Source of the DNA: Bemisia tabaci
Taxonomy: Eukaryota; Arthropoda; Insecta; Hemiptera; Aleyrodidae
Length of the DNA stretch: 64,000 bases
Direction of reading: 5' to 3'
NCBI RefSeq assembly: GCF_918797505.1
Contig: NC_092796.1
Span: forward strand, 33,552,098 to 33,616,097
The first letter of the stretch is position 1. Every line of letters starts with the position of its first letter. A model generated the notes under the pieces. The model searched no databases. It was not told the DNA's origin and worked only from the letters and a program-made list of their open reading frames with translations. Below, one piece after another: positions 21,501-32,934 of this stretch. Both the position numbers and the translations under genes were made by a program.

Positions 21501-22246
21501 GGAAGGCCTTTTTGCAGAGTTGGAAAAAATTGAACCTCCCACAGGACGCGGCGCCGGTGACTACGCAAAACTCCCAACTGAAAAAGTCAGGACGAGATTT
21601 CGCAGAACGATGTTGCACAGAGGTTTAACTTTCGTTGTCATCAAAGGCTGTTTTCGATGTCTGCCTCGGGATGTGGGTTCAAGTGATCATCTTACATAAT
21701 TAAGAACTTTCACTCGAGGCTAATGGTTGTTATTCTTTTGTCTCGGCTCCGACCCCCAGCCCCCAAGCCCTAAACCCCCACTTGAGGAGTACTCAACCAT
21801 GACGAGTCTGTTTCTATCATTGTTTCTAGCCGAGTTCTTTTTTCGAGCTTACATTAACTGAGGCCCCGTTGCCGAGTATCAGCAAAATCCTGCAGAATTT
21901 CAGCTGCCTTGATGTTTTTTTTAGGCCGGATGGCAACGCTGGGCTGCGGATGGAGATGAGAAAAGGATGCATTTACGACGATCATCTCTACGGATCGTTT
22001 GTTTTTTAAAGAGGGATTCCCCGGGCGGTTTCTGCCTTGTCAGCGGGTGCTTAAGGCGGGAGACAATGCTCTAAAAACTTGAAAGCATTAAAACTCGTAG
22101 GCCAATGAGAGATTCGAGGCACAATAGTTTTTGGTGCTTGCGTAATTGTTCCCTTCCACCCTCGTTGACACCGTCAAAATATGCCGAAAATATTAATGGA
22201 GCGGTGTCTGCTGTAATGAGAGACAACGGCTATCCATTGGCAGACC
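21501..22246. other. Unique sequence, no gene seen
   Basis: No repeats recognised; the plus frame 22105-22443 begins here and continues through a family C copy. Confidence 0.4.
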
Positions 22247-22384
22247 CAGCGAATTGGCAACATTGTTTTCCTCCATTTAAACCTGTAGAAATGTATCGAT
22301 TCTTGGAGGGGTCAGGTGCTCCGACAAGAATCGATTATTTAACATTGGTTCAAATGAAGGGCATTCGGTGTTGCCAAATTGCTG
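22247..22384. mobile_element. Family C-related MITE, variant termini
   Basis: CAGCGAATTGGCAACATTG at the left, CGGTGTTGCCAAATTGCTG at the right (138 bp). The interior has CTCCATTTAAACCTGTAGAA, ATCGATTCTTGG and CAAGAATCGATT as in family C, but the ends differ from CAGTGGCG. Probably a sister subfamily that also gave the eroded copy near 14.13 kb. Confidence 0.7.
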
Positions 22385-23066
22385 GATCCGTCTCTGTAGC
22401 TATCTCAGTACTATTTAAAAGCAAAATATCACCAACAGCATAGGAAGTCATGATGTTACTCTTGTTTTTCAATTCTTTACACGGATTTCAAAATTTCGGC
22501 AAGAATCTCAGAGATCGAAGGTTTTTGTCATTTTAATATGATTCTTCTCGTAATAACTAAAAATCTTTAAACAGCATTGCATGATGCATGATTACAGATT
22601 ATAATTGAAACTTGCCTCTCACAAAAACCGACGCTCCACTGCATCGCTACGAGTATTAACTACGACTAACTCAGATAAAAAAATTATCACGAGAAAATTG
22701 AATTTCTGAGATTCTTTCCGTCATGAATTTTTCAGAATGTAGAAGATAACATTTCAAATGGAATTAAAATCTTAATTCTATTTTAAAACTAAAATTAAAT
22801 TTTAAGGTCTGGAAGTGAAGGTTTTGAAAGAAGACCTGCTTCAACTTGAAAAATTACAGGAAATTTTTGAACGCTTTTACCTATCTTGTCAAAGGACTAG
22901 AGTTTAAATATAGCTATTTTCCAGGCAAATTATTCACGCAGTGATACCTTATTTGATTCATGATCATTGTAGGGAGCAAAATATATTAGCAAGAATCCTA
23001 GATTCTTAAGATGTCTATTTTTGAAGGTGCTCTACTGTTATTTTCGCCTGCTATGAGGCTTACTCC

Positions 23067-23104
<38 letters not shown>

Positions 23105-24184
23105 AGAATTATTGAGGCGCTATGGAGAGAGAGAGAAGCAATTATTGAGTTTCTAGGTTTTCTAGCGACAATGATAATTGCGTAAAAGAGCCGTTTCCAT
23201 GGCAGCATCGCTGCTGCTCTGAACGAGGGCGAATCTTTGGCAAGCACAATTTATGATTTGCCCAAACTTCCAGACCGAGGAAATAAGTAAAAATTCAGCG
23301 CTTACCTTTCGTGTGAATAATATCTGCCGTTGATTAAACTGAACATCCCAGATGTGAAAATCCGCTGAGCTATTAACTGGCACACACAAATTCCATAAAC
23401 TCCGAGCCAAAAAACTTTACAACTTTCTTATATTTCTTTTTCAACACTTCACTGATCAAGAAAATATCGAGAACAACTTTGAATTAGGATATTTAGGCAA
23501 ACGAAATTTGATTTATAAAGATCTGTATTGGCGATGCGCAATGATATAAAATTGGATGAAAGTCGACTGGAAAGTGAGAAATGCTTAAAATAGGACCCGG
23601 TGAGGTGGGCTCGCCAAAAACTTTTGAAGGAGATAAATTTCTTAATGAGGGAAATTGGAATCATCCGATCAATTTACTACCTCCTTTACGCGACAAATTA
23701 CCACTCCTCGCTCAAACTTAATCAAATTCAACCTTCAGCAAGTTTGTCTGTGATCCGTCGAATAAATTCCTTAGTGTTCAGAAATGCTGTTCCAAAAAAT
23801 CATTCAAAGTATTTGAAGCTCGACTCAAAGGCCAATATCTGCTTGATATATAAACGGCCATGAAGATTAAATCATCACTCAAACACACGATTCGTGTTGA
23901 CAGAGAACATTTAATAACTTCGAAAAATAATTGCAGTATATAATAACAGTTCTATTTTACTAATTTTGAGAAAAAAGAGGAGGAGAAAAACAAAAACAAG
24001 ATACTTGGCATAACATTCTTCTTCCGCGCTTCGAAAAATTCATATGTCAAAAATCACGATTTGAAAGCATCAAAGGGAGCCCGTTAAATTAGCCTCAAGT
24101 CGAAAACTCCTTCAATTGAGGAGGTAGGCAAAACAGGATCCCAAGAGCTGGTAAAGTGGTATCACAGTTTGTGTGCCAATCGTT
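22385..24184. other. AT-rich stretch with a long poly-A
   Basis: About 32 uninterrupted A lie at 23071-23102, followed by CTAGAATT. Sequence to the left has no recognised retroposon head, so the run may be a poly-A tail of an unrecognised retrocopy on the plus strand or a simple repeat. No gene seen. Confidence 0.45.
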
Positions 24185-24625
24185 GCAGGCTTTTCTACAG
24201 TTTATAAGTACGTTGTATTCCTAAGTAAATGACTCAATGATGACAAAAATGATAGAATTTTCTTCGTACTAGGCAGAAAATTAACTGGAATTTGCACAAA
24301 AATCAGCACAACCGTCTTCATGTAAATAATTAAAATTGCCCAGTTAAATTTGGCGCACTGGAAAAAAAACCCATTGGATCTAGACTCCAGACTCTTAAAA
24401 ACATCGACAAGAAAAAGTCTTCTTGATTCAATCAAAATCTAGCTTAAATCAAGATCCAAGACTCTTAATTTAAGCGGATTTCGTTTAGATTCAAGCAAAA
24501 ATCCGATTGAATCAAGAGTATTTTTTCTTGTCAATGTTTTCAAGAGTCTCGACTCGAGATCCAATGTGTTTTTTTTTCTCCAGTGCGATGGCTGATGTGG
24601 CTTCGTTCCTTCCTGCTTAACGCGG
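24185..24625 (+). mobile_element. SINE tail, interrupted by a family D element
   Basis: AATTGCCCAGTTAAATTTGG then, after the insert, GATGGCTGATGTGGCTTCG and CCTTCCTGCTTAACGCGGTC match 7035-7093 in SINE copy 1 (AATTGCTCAGCTAAATTTGG...CCTGCTTAACGCGG) in the same orientation. The tRNA head is absent. Upstream GCAGGCTTTTCTACAG resembles GGGGCTTTTCTGCATAG of copy 1. Confidence 0.7.
24356..24585. mobile_element. Family D MITE, copy 3, CG duplication, nested in a SINE
   Basis: CACTGGAAAAAAAACCCATT at the left, GTTTTTTTTTCTCCAGTG at the right, 230 bp. CG flanks both sides. The empty-site counterpart in SINE copy 1 has no insert at this position (TTTGGCAAGAGCTGAT), so the 2-bp duplication is supported by comparison. 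Confidence 0.92.
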
Positions 24626-25209
24626 TCCATTTTGCTTTGAAAACAATTTTTTCGTTGCTGCGTTCGCTTTAAGTTTCTTCGAGCTCGGATAAACCCTGAC
24701 CACGGTGCGTCGCGGCGGGTGAAATTTTGTCCGCTCCGCGGGGCTCGCCCGACTTCCATCAATTTCAATGAAAATTTGATCGTTGGAAGATGGTGTCAGA
24801 CGCAGCGGAGTCGCGGCGCGCGGCGATATAAGAGCCGGCATGTAACCGATGGATGGGGCGTCGGAAACAAGCGGAGGTGTCAATATGAGTGCGACGTCTC
24901 ATCAATAATGCACAGCTCGCAAAGGCAAAGGCGAGGCGGAGCGCCTTCGCCGGGTATCAATTTCGCATCCTTTGAGCCAAGTCGGGTCCGCAACGATGCT
25001 TGAGGGGGGGGGGGAGGAAAAAGGGGCGATGGGGGGACTCAGGGATGATGCTCGTCGCGGCCAAGCGGGTGTCTATCCGTGCGTTCTATCGCGATGCGCA
25101 GGGATCTTTGTTGGGTTCCTTCTCGTCGAGGTCTCTTAAACGGTAAAAAAGCGTGTCAAAAACGGAAAGAGAGACCTGCTTTATTCTCTCTATAACCAGG
25201 GAAAATTCG
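24626..25209. other. CpG-rich patch, no gene assigned
   Basis: 24700-25060 is CG-rich, with a G run at 25005-25014. Opposing frames of 88 and 94 codons overlap here, which argues for composition rather than coding. Confidence 0.35.
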
Positions 25210-25440
25210 GCTGATAGATCGTTTTCGATACATCAAATAGGTGAAATTGTATGGATATCGATTGGTTCAACGTGTAAACATAGCCTCAAAAGTCAATCGA
25301 GTAATCTGAGGAAACGGGATTTTTCTGATACATTTTTGATTTTTGTGAGTACAAAATGGCACCATAAAGTGGAATAGTTAGGAATTTTCTCATTTTCAGC
25401 TTTTCCGACTGAAATCCTGAAAGTTTTGTTAGATGTTATG
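25210..25440. repeat. Family N repeat, copy 1
   Basis: Homologous to 51455-51660 in the same orientation: ATCGATTGGTTCAACGTGTA / ATCGAATGGTTTAACATATT, ACATAGCCTCAAAAGTCAAT / ACATAGCCTCGAAAGTCAAT, ATTTTCAGCTTTTCC in both. Diverged, no paired ends found. Confidence 0.65.
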
Positions 25441-26154
25441 TTCTATTGTTTTGAACCAAACGATACAACGAACCACTGTCAAAAACGATCAATACTGCCA
25501 GTCAATCGATCAAGCAATAAAAAGGATGTAGTATCTTCGTCCAGTCAATAAATCAGCACTTAAATGTATCGTAGGTAAATGTATAGACAAACATAATGGA
25601 CTTAAAAGTTCATGCTAGTAAGTATAGCGATAGCAAAAAAAGATTTAATAATATTTGAGTGCACTGCTAATAAATCACCTTTTGAATATGTGGAAATGTA
25701 CCGACAAAAATAATAAATTCGATATTAAAGGTTCGATCAAATCATACTTGCAAGCTCTCTAAATCCACCTTGGGCTGGCTCTTCAGCTCTTTGGAGTACG
25801 GATCGATATAGGCAATCGATCGATTGATATTCTCTCTATTTTAGGTCATTTCTCAACAGTTCATTCGAGCATCACACCACGCTGTAGTACTCCAGGTATT
25901 TATGCAATGTGTAAGAAATTTGACCGAAAACATGTTTGAAATATCTTTGAAACGTTCCTTGGTAATATTATGTACAAAAATACTTTACGCGCTGCAGCGT
26001 AGGGTGATGCTCGGAGATATTGAGAAAAAAACCTGAAATATGATGATTATCAATTGATTGATCGACTTTATCTTCGTTCTCTAAAGTGCTGAGGACATTG
26101 CATAAGGTGGATTTAGAGAATTTTAAGAACGATTTAATTGTTGATCGATCGACT
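25441..26154. other. AT-rich stretch with scattered ATCGAT motifs
   Basis: Several ATCGATCGATTG-type words occur near 25800-25835 and 26050-26150, reminiscent of families C and N but too eroded to delimit. No gene seen. Confidence 0.35.
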
Positions 26155-26296
26155 GGACATATTTAGGCCGGTAGGAACTGTGTGCGAATGAATTAATCCA
26201 AAAGGAACTATGAAATACGCAAAATCTATGTATATAGCCTCTTTTCCATGTAATTCATATGCACTAAGTTCCGTTTAGCATTTATATGTCCAGTTA
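26155..26296. mobile_element. Family K MITE, copy 4 (diverged)
   Basis: CTGGACATATTTAGGCC at the left, TTTATATGTCCAG at the right, with GGAACTxTGTGCGAAT and ATGCACTAAGTTCCG as the inner inverted pair. About 142 bp. Confidence 0.6.
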
Positions 26297-26422
26297 ATAA
26301 TTTAGAACTATAGGAAAGGGACAAATCTCTATTAGGTATTCTTAAGAGGAGCCACATCTATTTCACGAATGAATTTTCGTTAAATTTAGTCGCATGGAGG
26401 CGGAATTTGGGATATTTTATAC

Positions 26423-26833
26423 TCAAGCTTTTTGGAAAATGGAACACAAGTATTCACTTGTCAAGACGGTGGTCTTAGACAAATAGAGTGCTTTGCCATT
26501 GGCATTTTGCAAATAGGTCGTCTGTAATGCTGAAGTGTGCACAAGCGAAAACTGCATTAAGTAATGAAACTTATCCCTGGAGGGATTAAAAAGACCTAAG
26601 TGGCTTTGCAGTGTACTGAAATCTAAGGTCGTTTTTACCAAGGCTCCTTGATCCTGGCTTCTGTTGTAGTATTTTTCAATCTTAGATGCGTTCCTATTTA
26701 ACATATGGCAGTAGTCGTACATTACTGCACATGGGTATTTTTTCCGAACTCCCAGTAGAAATATGTACCCACAGCTCAGCTCCATCCAATTTCTGAGCTT
26801 CAAGGCAATATCCCAGAGTTCTCTGAAAGTCAT
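26423..26833 (-). CDS. Orphan ORF, 136 codons, possibly a 3' terminal exon
   Basis: This minus-strand frame is the longest not explained by a repeat or by extreme composition. The translation has ordinary residue use, with MTFRELWDIALKLRNWMELS at the start and CSIFQKA at the end; a hydrophobic patch (CGYIFLLGV) lies near residues 21-29. No domain is recognised. The first codons overlap ACTTTCAG|AG, a possible splice acceptor, so the segment could be a terminal exon with the true start upstream. No poly-A signal is seen right after the stop. It may equally be chance or a decayed transposon ORF. Confidence 0.25.
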   Translation of the reverse strand: MTFRELWDIALKLRNWMELSCGYIFLLGVRKKYPCAVMYDYCHMLNRNASKIEKYYNRSQDQGALVKTTLDFSTLQSHLGLFNPSRDKFHYLMQFSLVHTSALQTTYLQNANGKALYLSKTTVLTSEYLCSIFQKA

Positions 26834-27091
26834 ACCATGCTATACTGTAGTGCAATTGGTATTCATTAACAAAATATGCTCCAGAAATACTTTGAAAAAT
26901 TCCGAGGAAATTTCCTTACGCAAATATGAGGACCCGAGGAATATCAAGGACTACGACAAGAAATAGCGTTTTTCATGTCCGCATGGTGTTCTAGGCGTCA
27001 TTCACACAGAGAAAAATTTATTTGCAAGACAAAATTCGTTCATGGTTTAATGATGACCCATCTCGATTTGTTGTAACGGAGGTTGGCAGTA
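26834..27091. other. AT-rich spacer
   Basis: Opposes the start of the 136-codon frame. A 67-codon plus frame crosses it without support. Confidence 0.35.
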
Positions 27092-27351
27092 CTGCCATGC
27101 TAAGGAAAAACGCCGTATGAACCTTCAGACGTTGCCAAATTTCCTTTAATAAATCACGAATTTTCGGGAAAATCTGTAAACGTTTTCCCTCCAATTTTTC
27201 AGATAATTTCGCTCGCAATTTAGCATTTGCTCGCATTTTGCTCGCAATTCTAGGGAACAATATCCACAGCTTCCTTCAAAAATAAACATTTTATCGAAGG
27301 AAATTTGGCAATTCTCCAATGTTCATACGGCGTTCTTCCTTAGCACGGCAG
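27092..27351. mobile_element. Family A MITE, copy 10
   Basis: CTGCCATGCTAAGGAAAAAC at the left, TTCTTCCTTAGCACGGCAG at the right. Flanks AGTA and AATA are a one-mismatch 4-bp duplication. A short GCTCGCAATTxxxxxTTGCTC triplication sits near 27210-27250 inside it. Confidence 0.9.
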
Positions 27352-27978
27352 AATAGGTCAAAAACTTACGGAAATTCGCCTGAAGACAGGACTTACACGA
27401 AAAAATTCGGAAAGCCTGTATAAGAGCTTCAAGAAATCTTGCGACTTTCAAAAGTTACGAGATCCAGAAAAAGGGGTCGCTGAAATCTTCGTGGACAGAT
27501 TCCAACGCGCTCCCCTTCTTAGGGCGCAACAACTGTGCAACGGTCCCATGCTGGCCCAACATGACGCCCGGCCCGGAGACACAAGTGAGTTATTCAAAGC
27601 GGTTATGAAAGCAATAATCTTGGGGCGGAAAGAGCACGTTTGGACGACGCCATCGCTGCCAGATCGCCGGAAAAAACCCCGAGCTCCCCGCGGTTGCGGG
27701 GGGGCTGGGGGGTCGATCCGACGGCGGCGCGCGGGGAGCAGATAGCAGCCTGGCGTGGGGCTCGGCGGGCGGCCCAGTGCTAAGTTAGCACTAAGTCGTG
27801 GCCCACAGGGAAATCAATGGCACTGTCTTAAAAGCACACCATCTTAGGCAAATTCGCTCGGGTTCCCACCCCCTCCCCCGGTTCGCCCACCCTCGCCTTA
27901 GACGGTTCCTATCTGCGATCGTTCCTGGCTAATTGAATCCCTGTATTGTTGCGACCCGGAGGAATGTTGCGTGGTATT
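27352..27978. other. CpG-rich island with a consensus splice donor
   Basis: 27500-27770 is GC-rich. An 84-codon plus-strand frame (27491-27745) contains GACACAA|GTGAGT at 27585, a good 5' splice site. The upstream part of the frame could be an exon, but no homolog is recognised and the distal arginine-rich part is compositional. Confidence 0.25.
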
Positions 27979-28228
27979 CTGCCGTGCTAAGGAAGAACGC
28001 CGTATGAACATTCGACGCGTTGCCAAATTTCTTCGATTAAAACACGAAATTTTGGAAAATTATGAATATTTTTCTTCCAATTTTCAGAGAATGTAGGTAA
28101 AATTGCGAACAAAAGTCCCTGAAAATTTCAAGGAAAAATATTCATAATTTTCCTCATAAATAAACATTTTATCGAAGGAAATTTGGCAACTCTGAAGGTT
28201 CATACGGCGTTCTTCCTTAGCACGGCAG
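27979..28228. mobile_element. Family A MITE, copy 11, TATT duplication
   Basis: CTGCCGTGCTAAGGAAGAAC at the left, GTTCTTCCTTAGCACGGCAG at the right: perfect 20-bp terminal inverted repeats. TATT flanks both ends (27975-27978, 28229-28232). The best-preserved copy in the window, 250 bp. Confidence 0.95.
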
Positions 28229-28614
28229 TATTGTGAGGCGGCTTTTCCGATCTTGGACGACCTCCGCCAAAGCGACGATGGAATTGGATCTCGGGGCTGG
28301 ATAGGTTAGTAAACCTTGTGTCTTTTTTCATTTAATATTCTGAAAGTACCACGTGAGAAGATGACGTGGTGATTTATTGAGGATTTTTGGAGCCAAAATC
28401 CGGAACGATCCCGCCTTAAAAAATTTCGAAGACTTGATGGAATTTCAAACGCGTCGGAATGGCGGGAAAATAATGAAAAAGATATAATGAGGTAGTCAAA
28501 TGACTATCTTTTTTTATTTACGACTGATGTTTCTTAAAATTAAACACATTTTAATGTGGAATTGTTGCTTCTTTACTATACAAAAATCATGAATAAAATT
28601 CGGTTCTTTGATCC

Positions 28615-28795
28615 TGAAGGTAGGTACTGGAGATTTTGAAGAAGGTTACGAATATTTTGAGAATATCTTGAAATTTTCAGATGCTTTAAATCAAAGTGCG
28701 AACAAAATGCTCTACAAAATCTGGGGAAAAATATTTACAATTTCTTATAAAAAATTCGAAGTTTTGTCAGGAGAAATTTGGCAACGCAAAATTTC
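28615..28795. mobile_element. Degenerate family A relic
   Basis: GAATATTTTGAGAATATCTTG, AAATTTTCAGATGCTTTAAA, GCGAACAAAATGCTCT, AAAAATATTTACAATTT and GGAGAAATTTGGCAACG follow family A order without the outer termini. Confidence 0.55.
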
Positions 28796-29491
28796 AATGC
28801 ATTGAAATTCCATGAGATTTCTAAAACATGGTCGGGGAGTGAACTACTTTGAATATGAGATGAACGATGATTCGTGAGCTTCACTTTACAAAGGTGAGAG
28901 TGCCCAATAAAAGCCCTCATATTTACTCATTTAAGTTTACTCTTCCGGCATAAGTATACGTCACTTAATTTTTGCGCTAGGTCTAGAAATGCGAAGTTTC
29001 GTGGCCGCAATGGCGCTCATCCTAGTTTACAGTTATGCCTTTCCACCAGTTGAGCGAAGAATTAATCGATCGAATGACTACTCATAAAAGACCGAGAGAT
29101 TTGCGAATGTTTTCATTCATCGTTACAACAATTTTTCAGCGATACAAAGCTGACCGAGCCCCTCTCTCGCATTCATTGAGGATAAAAGTCCGCGTAGCCT
29201 TCCCCGAGCGCTCTTTAAATACTTGAATTAAAACCACCCAGGGAAGATTATTTCGAATTAGTAGGCCGTAAGCTGAGCCGTGATGGAAAGCTTAAGCGTC
29301 TCCCACGAACCTCGTTCTCGGCAACAGATTTTATGAGCGCGGACCCGCTCTGCCAAACGGTGCAACAACAAAACGATCAACCATTTCAAACGCTCGGCTA
29401 ATGGCAAACGTCTTGCTTACGACCCGCATGCCTTTAATATTTTATTTATTCGAGAATATCATTTTTCGGTATTGCTCAGCCGGTGTCCAAA
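28796..29491. other. Unique sequence, no gene seen
   Basis: No repeats recognised; no ORF above 65 codons. Confidence 0.4.
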
Positions 29492-30020
29492 CAGTGGGCT
29501 GGTTATTGGAATTTATGGACAAAGCTATCGACAAGGAAGTCGAAAGGAAAATATGGAACGATCCTATTGGTGAAAGCGGATGGCTGCAATGAACACAGAG
29601 GATAAGTAAATGGACTAGCTCTGCCGTGCTAAGGAAGAACGGCGTATGAGCAATTTTTGTTGCCAAATTTCCCCCGACGAAATATTTATTTTTAGGAAAC
29701 TTATGCATACTTGTTTTTGCAATTTCGGATATTTTAGATTCAATTTCGAACAAAATTTTCCGAAAAATTGAAAGAAAAATATTCAGAATTTCCTTAGTAA
29801 ATTCATTTTTAATTAAAGGAAAATAAGGCAAAAATAGCAGGTCCATACGGCGTTTTTCCTTAGTACGGCAGAACTAACGGCAACCTGCGAGATACCCTAT
29901 AATCAGGTCATAGTTATCCCCATTAGCCTATGACAACCTGATATTTCAACCTACAGAATCGCCTCACTACTGTTTGCCTTCTTTGTCTATCGCTTTGTCT
30001 ATCAATTTCAATTCGATACT
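29492..30020. mobile_element. Family B MITE, copy 3, carrying a family A insertion
   Basis: CAGTGGGCTGGTTATTGGAA at the left; TGTCTATCAATTTCAATTCG at the right. Inner pairs GACAAAGCTATCGACAAGGA and TTGTCTATCGCTTTGTCTAT are present. The B sequence GGACTAACTAACGG is split after ACTAGCT by family A copy 12. Confidence 0.85.
29621..29871. mobile_element. Family A MITE, copy 12, nested in family B
   Basis: CTGCCGTGCTAAGGAAGAAC at the left, GTTTTTCCTTAGTACGGCAG at the right. Flanks are AGCT and AACT; intact B copies read GGACTAACTAACGG here, so the target AACT was duplicated and one base later changed. This independently supports the 4-bp duplication. Confidence 0.93.
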
Positions 30021-30798
30021 TCTAGACGAGCGAGGACGGAACGGAGGTTCTTCGGTCGCCGGATAAAAGGGAGTTTATCTGTAATTGGACATGCAATTGT
30101 CAGGCGCCAACTTTAATCGCGACTCCAATTTCTCAGACGCCGGTCACGATTCCTTTTATTTGCAAACGTGAACTCTCAACACTGAATTTCGCGGAGGTGA
30201 ATAGAAGAAATACAAAACGCGCTCGAATAATCGATGGCATTTATCACTCGTGCCCTGAGAGAAATGGCTTTTATTATTACAGCTAGCCTGCTTATTCGCA
30301 AATAATTTCGACGGCGAAAGTCGCGAAACACGTGCGTCGGTTGCGATGTCTTGAAATCTCCGATTTTATCTAATTTTTCAGAGACTAATTAGTGAAGAAT
30401 ATTGTCTAAAATTTTTACAAAATATATTCCATCCACGATGAGGGATAATCAGTAAATATTCCATTGAATAATGTTTGCTGATTCTTCCTTAAAATATTAA
30501 AATGTTACAAGACTTTTGCAATGTGAATGCGATTCGCAAATGAGCCTTTATTTTTGGCTCATTCACGGAAGCACCAATCTGCATTGAAAAAGTATGTGCG
30601 ATTTTTGTGAAATGTACCAGAAATAGTTATTCCCAATTCAAAAATGTAGTCTAAATGATTCACCCATTAGCTTTTTTTATTTATTAAAGGGTAATTTACA
30701 GATCTCGGCAAAATGAAATTTTTGAACTTCCGTTTCGTTTGAAAGAAAGAGGTGAAAGTGAGTCACAAATCTTTTTATTTAGACTTCATGCATTTACG
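30021..30798. other. Unique AT-rich sequence, with a family Q fragment
   Basis: Near 30608-30650, CAGAAATAGTTATTCCCAAT followed by TCAAAAATGTAGTCTAAA resembles the family Q terminus seen at 35.77, 56.43 and 61.2 kb. No gene seen. Confidence 0.4.
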
Positions 30799-30997
30799 GA
30801 AAAAAGTATTACTATCTCAACTATACTTCTGACTGATTTTAACGTCGGATAGAAGAGTAGTTGCACCAGCCAGAGGTACGGTTGAGTCAGCCGAAAAAGT
30901 AGTTGGATTATAACCATACTCCTGGCTGGTGCAACTATTTGTATGTCTGGCGCCAAAATCAGCCAGAAGTTTAGTTGAGATTGTGATACTTTTTTCT
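30799..30997. mobile_element. Family H foldback element (199-bp palindrome)
   Basis: GAAAAAAGTATTACTATCTC faces GAGATTGTGATACTTTTTTC; inside, ACTTCTGACTGATTTTAACG faces GCGCCAAAATCAGCCAGAAG, and GTTGCACCAGCCAGAGGTA faces CTCCTGGCTGGTGCAAC. Arms of about 90 bp. Confidence 0.8.
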
Positions 30998-31173
30998 TTT
31001 AGACACTTTTTTCTTGATAACGACGTTCTCGCTTTGAAATGTACAGCCACATGCTATTTTAAATTTTTAAATTTTTCTTTTTACTATTTTATCCAACTGA
31101 GGAAGGCTGAGTTTCCAGCCGAAACGTTTTGGTTTTATTCGTGAAAATTAGCCTTGTTACCAGCTTTTTACAT

Positions 31174-31338
31174 CAGTGGCGTGGCGTGCTTTGCGATGTA
31201 TCGATTGTTATGCCATTAAAACCTATGGAAAAGGATCGATAAACAGGGTGTTCGCAGCGAATACCTTAATAATCGATTCTGTTTCATAGGTTTAAATGAC
31301 AGAACAATCGAGACATCGCAACTCACGCCACGCCTCTG
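31174..31338. mobile_element. Family C hAT-like MITE
   Basis: CAGTGGCGTGGCGTGCTTTG at the left, GCAACTCACGCCACGCCTCTG at the right, 165 bp, with a GGTGTTCGCAGCGAATACC core. Flanks TTTTACAT and TTTTATTA share only the first five bases, so the duplication is eroded or shifted. Confidence 0.88.
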
Positions 31339-31346
31339 TTTTATTA

Positions 31347-32497
31347 CATCGTTATATTATTGCTTCTTCCTTTAGTTTTGAGCAATTGACAAAAAACGTT
31401 AGATCATCTCAAATTTGACAACGATGGCTCTTTCGCGTTGGTTTCTCCGCTCTCTAAACCCGTCATTAAATCAATAGTCTCGGCATTACCCCCTTGAAAA
31501 CCTTAATCTCATGTTTTTGGAGCTGCGTGGCTGCGTCTGAGCTTTTTAGCGCCTCTCAAAAGCACTTACACACAGAGAGGCGACTTTCGAGGTGTGGTGG
31601 GGGCATTAACTCCTCCATTACCCTGAACCTCTGTTAACAGGTCAGCTCTCTTCTCTTATGTTACTCTCGATTTTATATCACGAAGAATGGAGCTTCAGAG
31701 GGGAAGAATCAAGATTTTTTTCCCCCGTCTTTTTTCCCTTTCTTTCGTGCCCTCACTTAAAAGGGAAAATTGGAAGTTTAAATTTTCTTTTCCTCTCTCA
31801 CTTTTCGTGACTTCTTTAAATAGGCTTCATTACTCTATTCCTCTCTCTTCAGAAATCCTTATGCTGTTTGATGGTGGTTCGGCAATTTCAGCTGCCCTAC
31901 TAAGTTGTTATTTCAAACGACTTTGAAGGCAGTTTATTATTAACAGCTCCCATTTTGCCAAATTTTAGAAAAAACTTAAATCCGTCTGTTACTGTGTTCC
32001 CCTCCAACATTTCTAAACATGCGATCATTCATACGAAAACCAAACCTTAGCCTCCAGAAACTGAAAATTGAGTTACTGATACAAGAGCATCTTTGTTTAC
32101 TTATGTAGGCATAGTAGGCAACGAACCTTTTGGAACAAAATAGGCCCAAAAATGACAAACCAAACCAAAATGATGACGATTGCAATTTTCATTCAAAAAC
32201 AGTTTGGCCATGAATAAATTTTGAAGTCTGTAATTTATTGTGTGAGGGACTCAAAATTTTGGGAGGAAAATGGAACTTTGCATCTTTTACTGCGAAAAAC
32301 ATTAACTAAACTGTTCCCGACTAGATCTCTAAACCACTTTCAACAGCTTTTCTTAGAAATTTGAAAATGTAATTTTCAAAACTCCAACGAAATCGCTCTG
32401 GTGGACAAGTTATCCCGGAAACTAAGGTTTCTCCTGCGAGGATAGCTAAAAACTGTAAAATTAATTCAATATTTATATTGCTAATGTGCGAAACCAC
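31347..32497. other. Unique AT-rich sequence, no gene seen
   Basis: The 79-codon plus frame at 31687 lies in a pyrimidine-rich patch and is not supported. Nothing else recognised. Confidence 0.4.
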
Positions 32498-32758
32498 ATA
32501 TCGACGGTGAAACTACCAAACCACGTATCTCGTTTGCGGTGTTTAAAAATCTACGCTCACATTTTATTTTTTTGAAGTAGACCAAATCAATATCATTCCT
32601 TGAAATTTTCACGGAATTTTCTCCGCATAAAGAGGAAAAATCACAGAAATTTTCAAGACTGGATTTTAAGTAGTTTTTCATTTAAAAAATAAAGTGTGAC
32701 AGGAAGTCTGCGACGTCGCAAACCGAGATACGTGGTTTGGTAGTTTCACCGTCGATAT
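32498..32758. mobile_element. Family G MITE, 261 bp
   Basis: ATATCGACGGTGAAACTACC at the left, GGTAGTTTCACCGTCGATAT at the right; the perfect repeat continues inward through AAACCACGTATCTCG for about 35 bp. The interior has AATTTTCACGGAATTTTCTC against CACAGAAATTTTCAAG. Non-coding. Confidence 0.9.
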
Positions 32759-32934
32759 CTAAAGTGTATAGGGTTTCAAAATTTCAGCTCCTATTATATT
32801 TTTTTCGGAAAAAAAAACAAGTCAAATTTTGAATTTGAGATTTATACTGAATATTCTGCTAACAAAGAAGAAACATGCAGACGAATCTCTAGAAATTGCA
32901 TTGACCATGTTTTTAAAGAAAAAATAAAGTATGA

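Noticed and set aside
22105..22443. 112-codon plus-strand ORF
   Set aside because: More than a third of it is a family C-related MITE including its inverted terminus.
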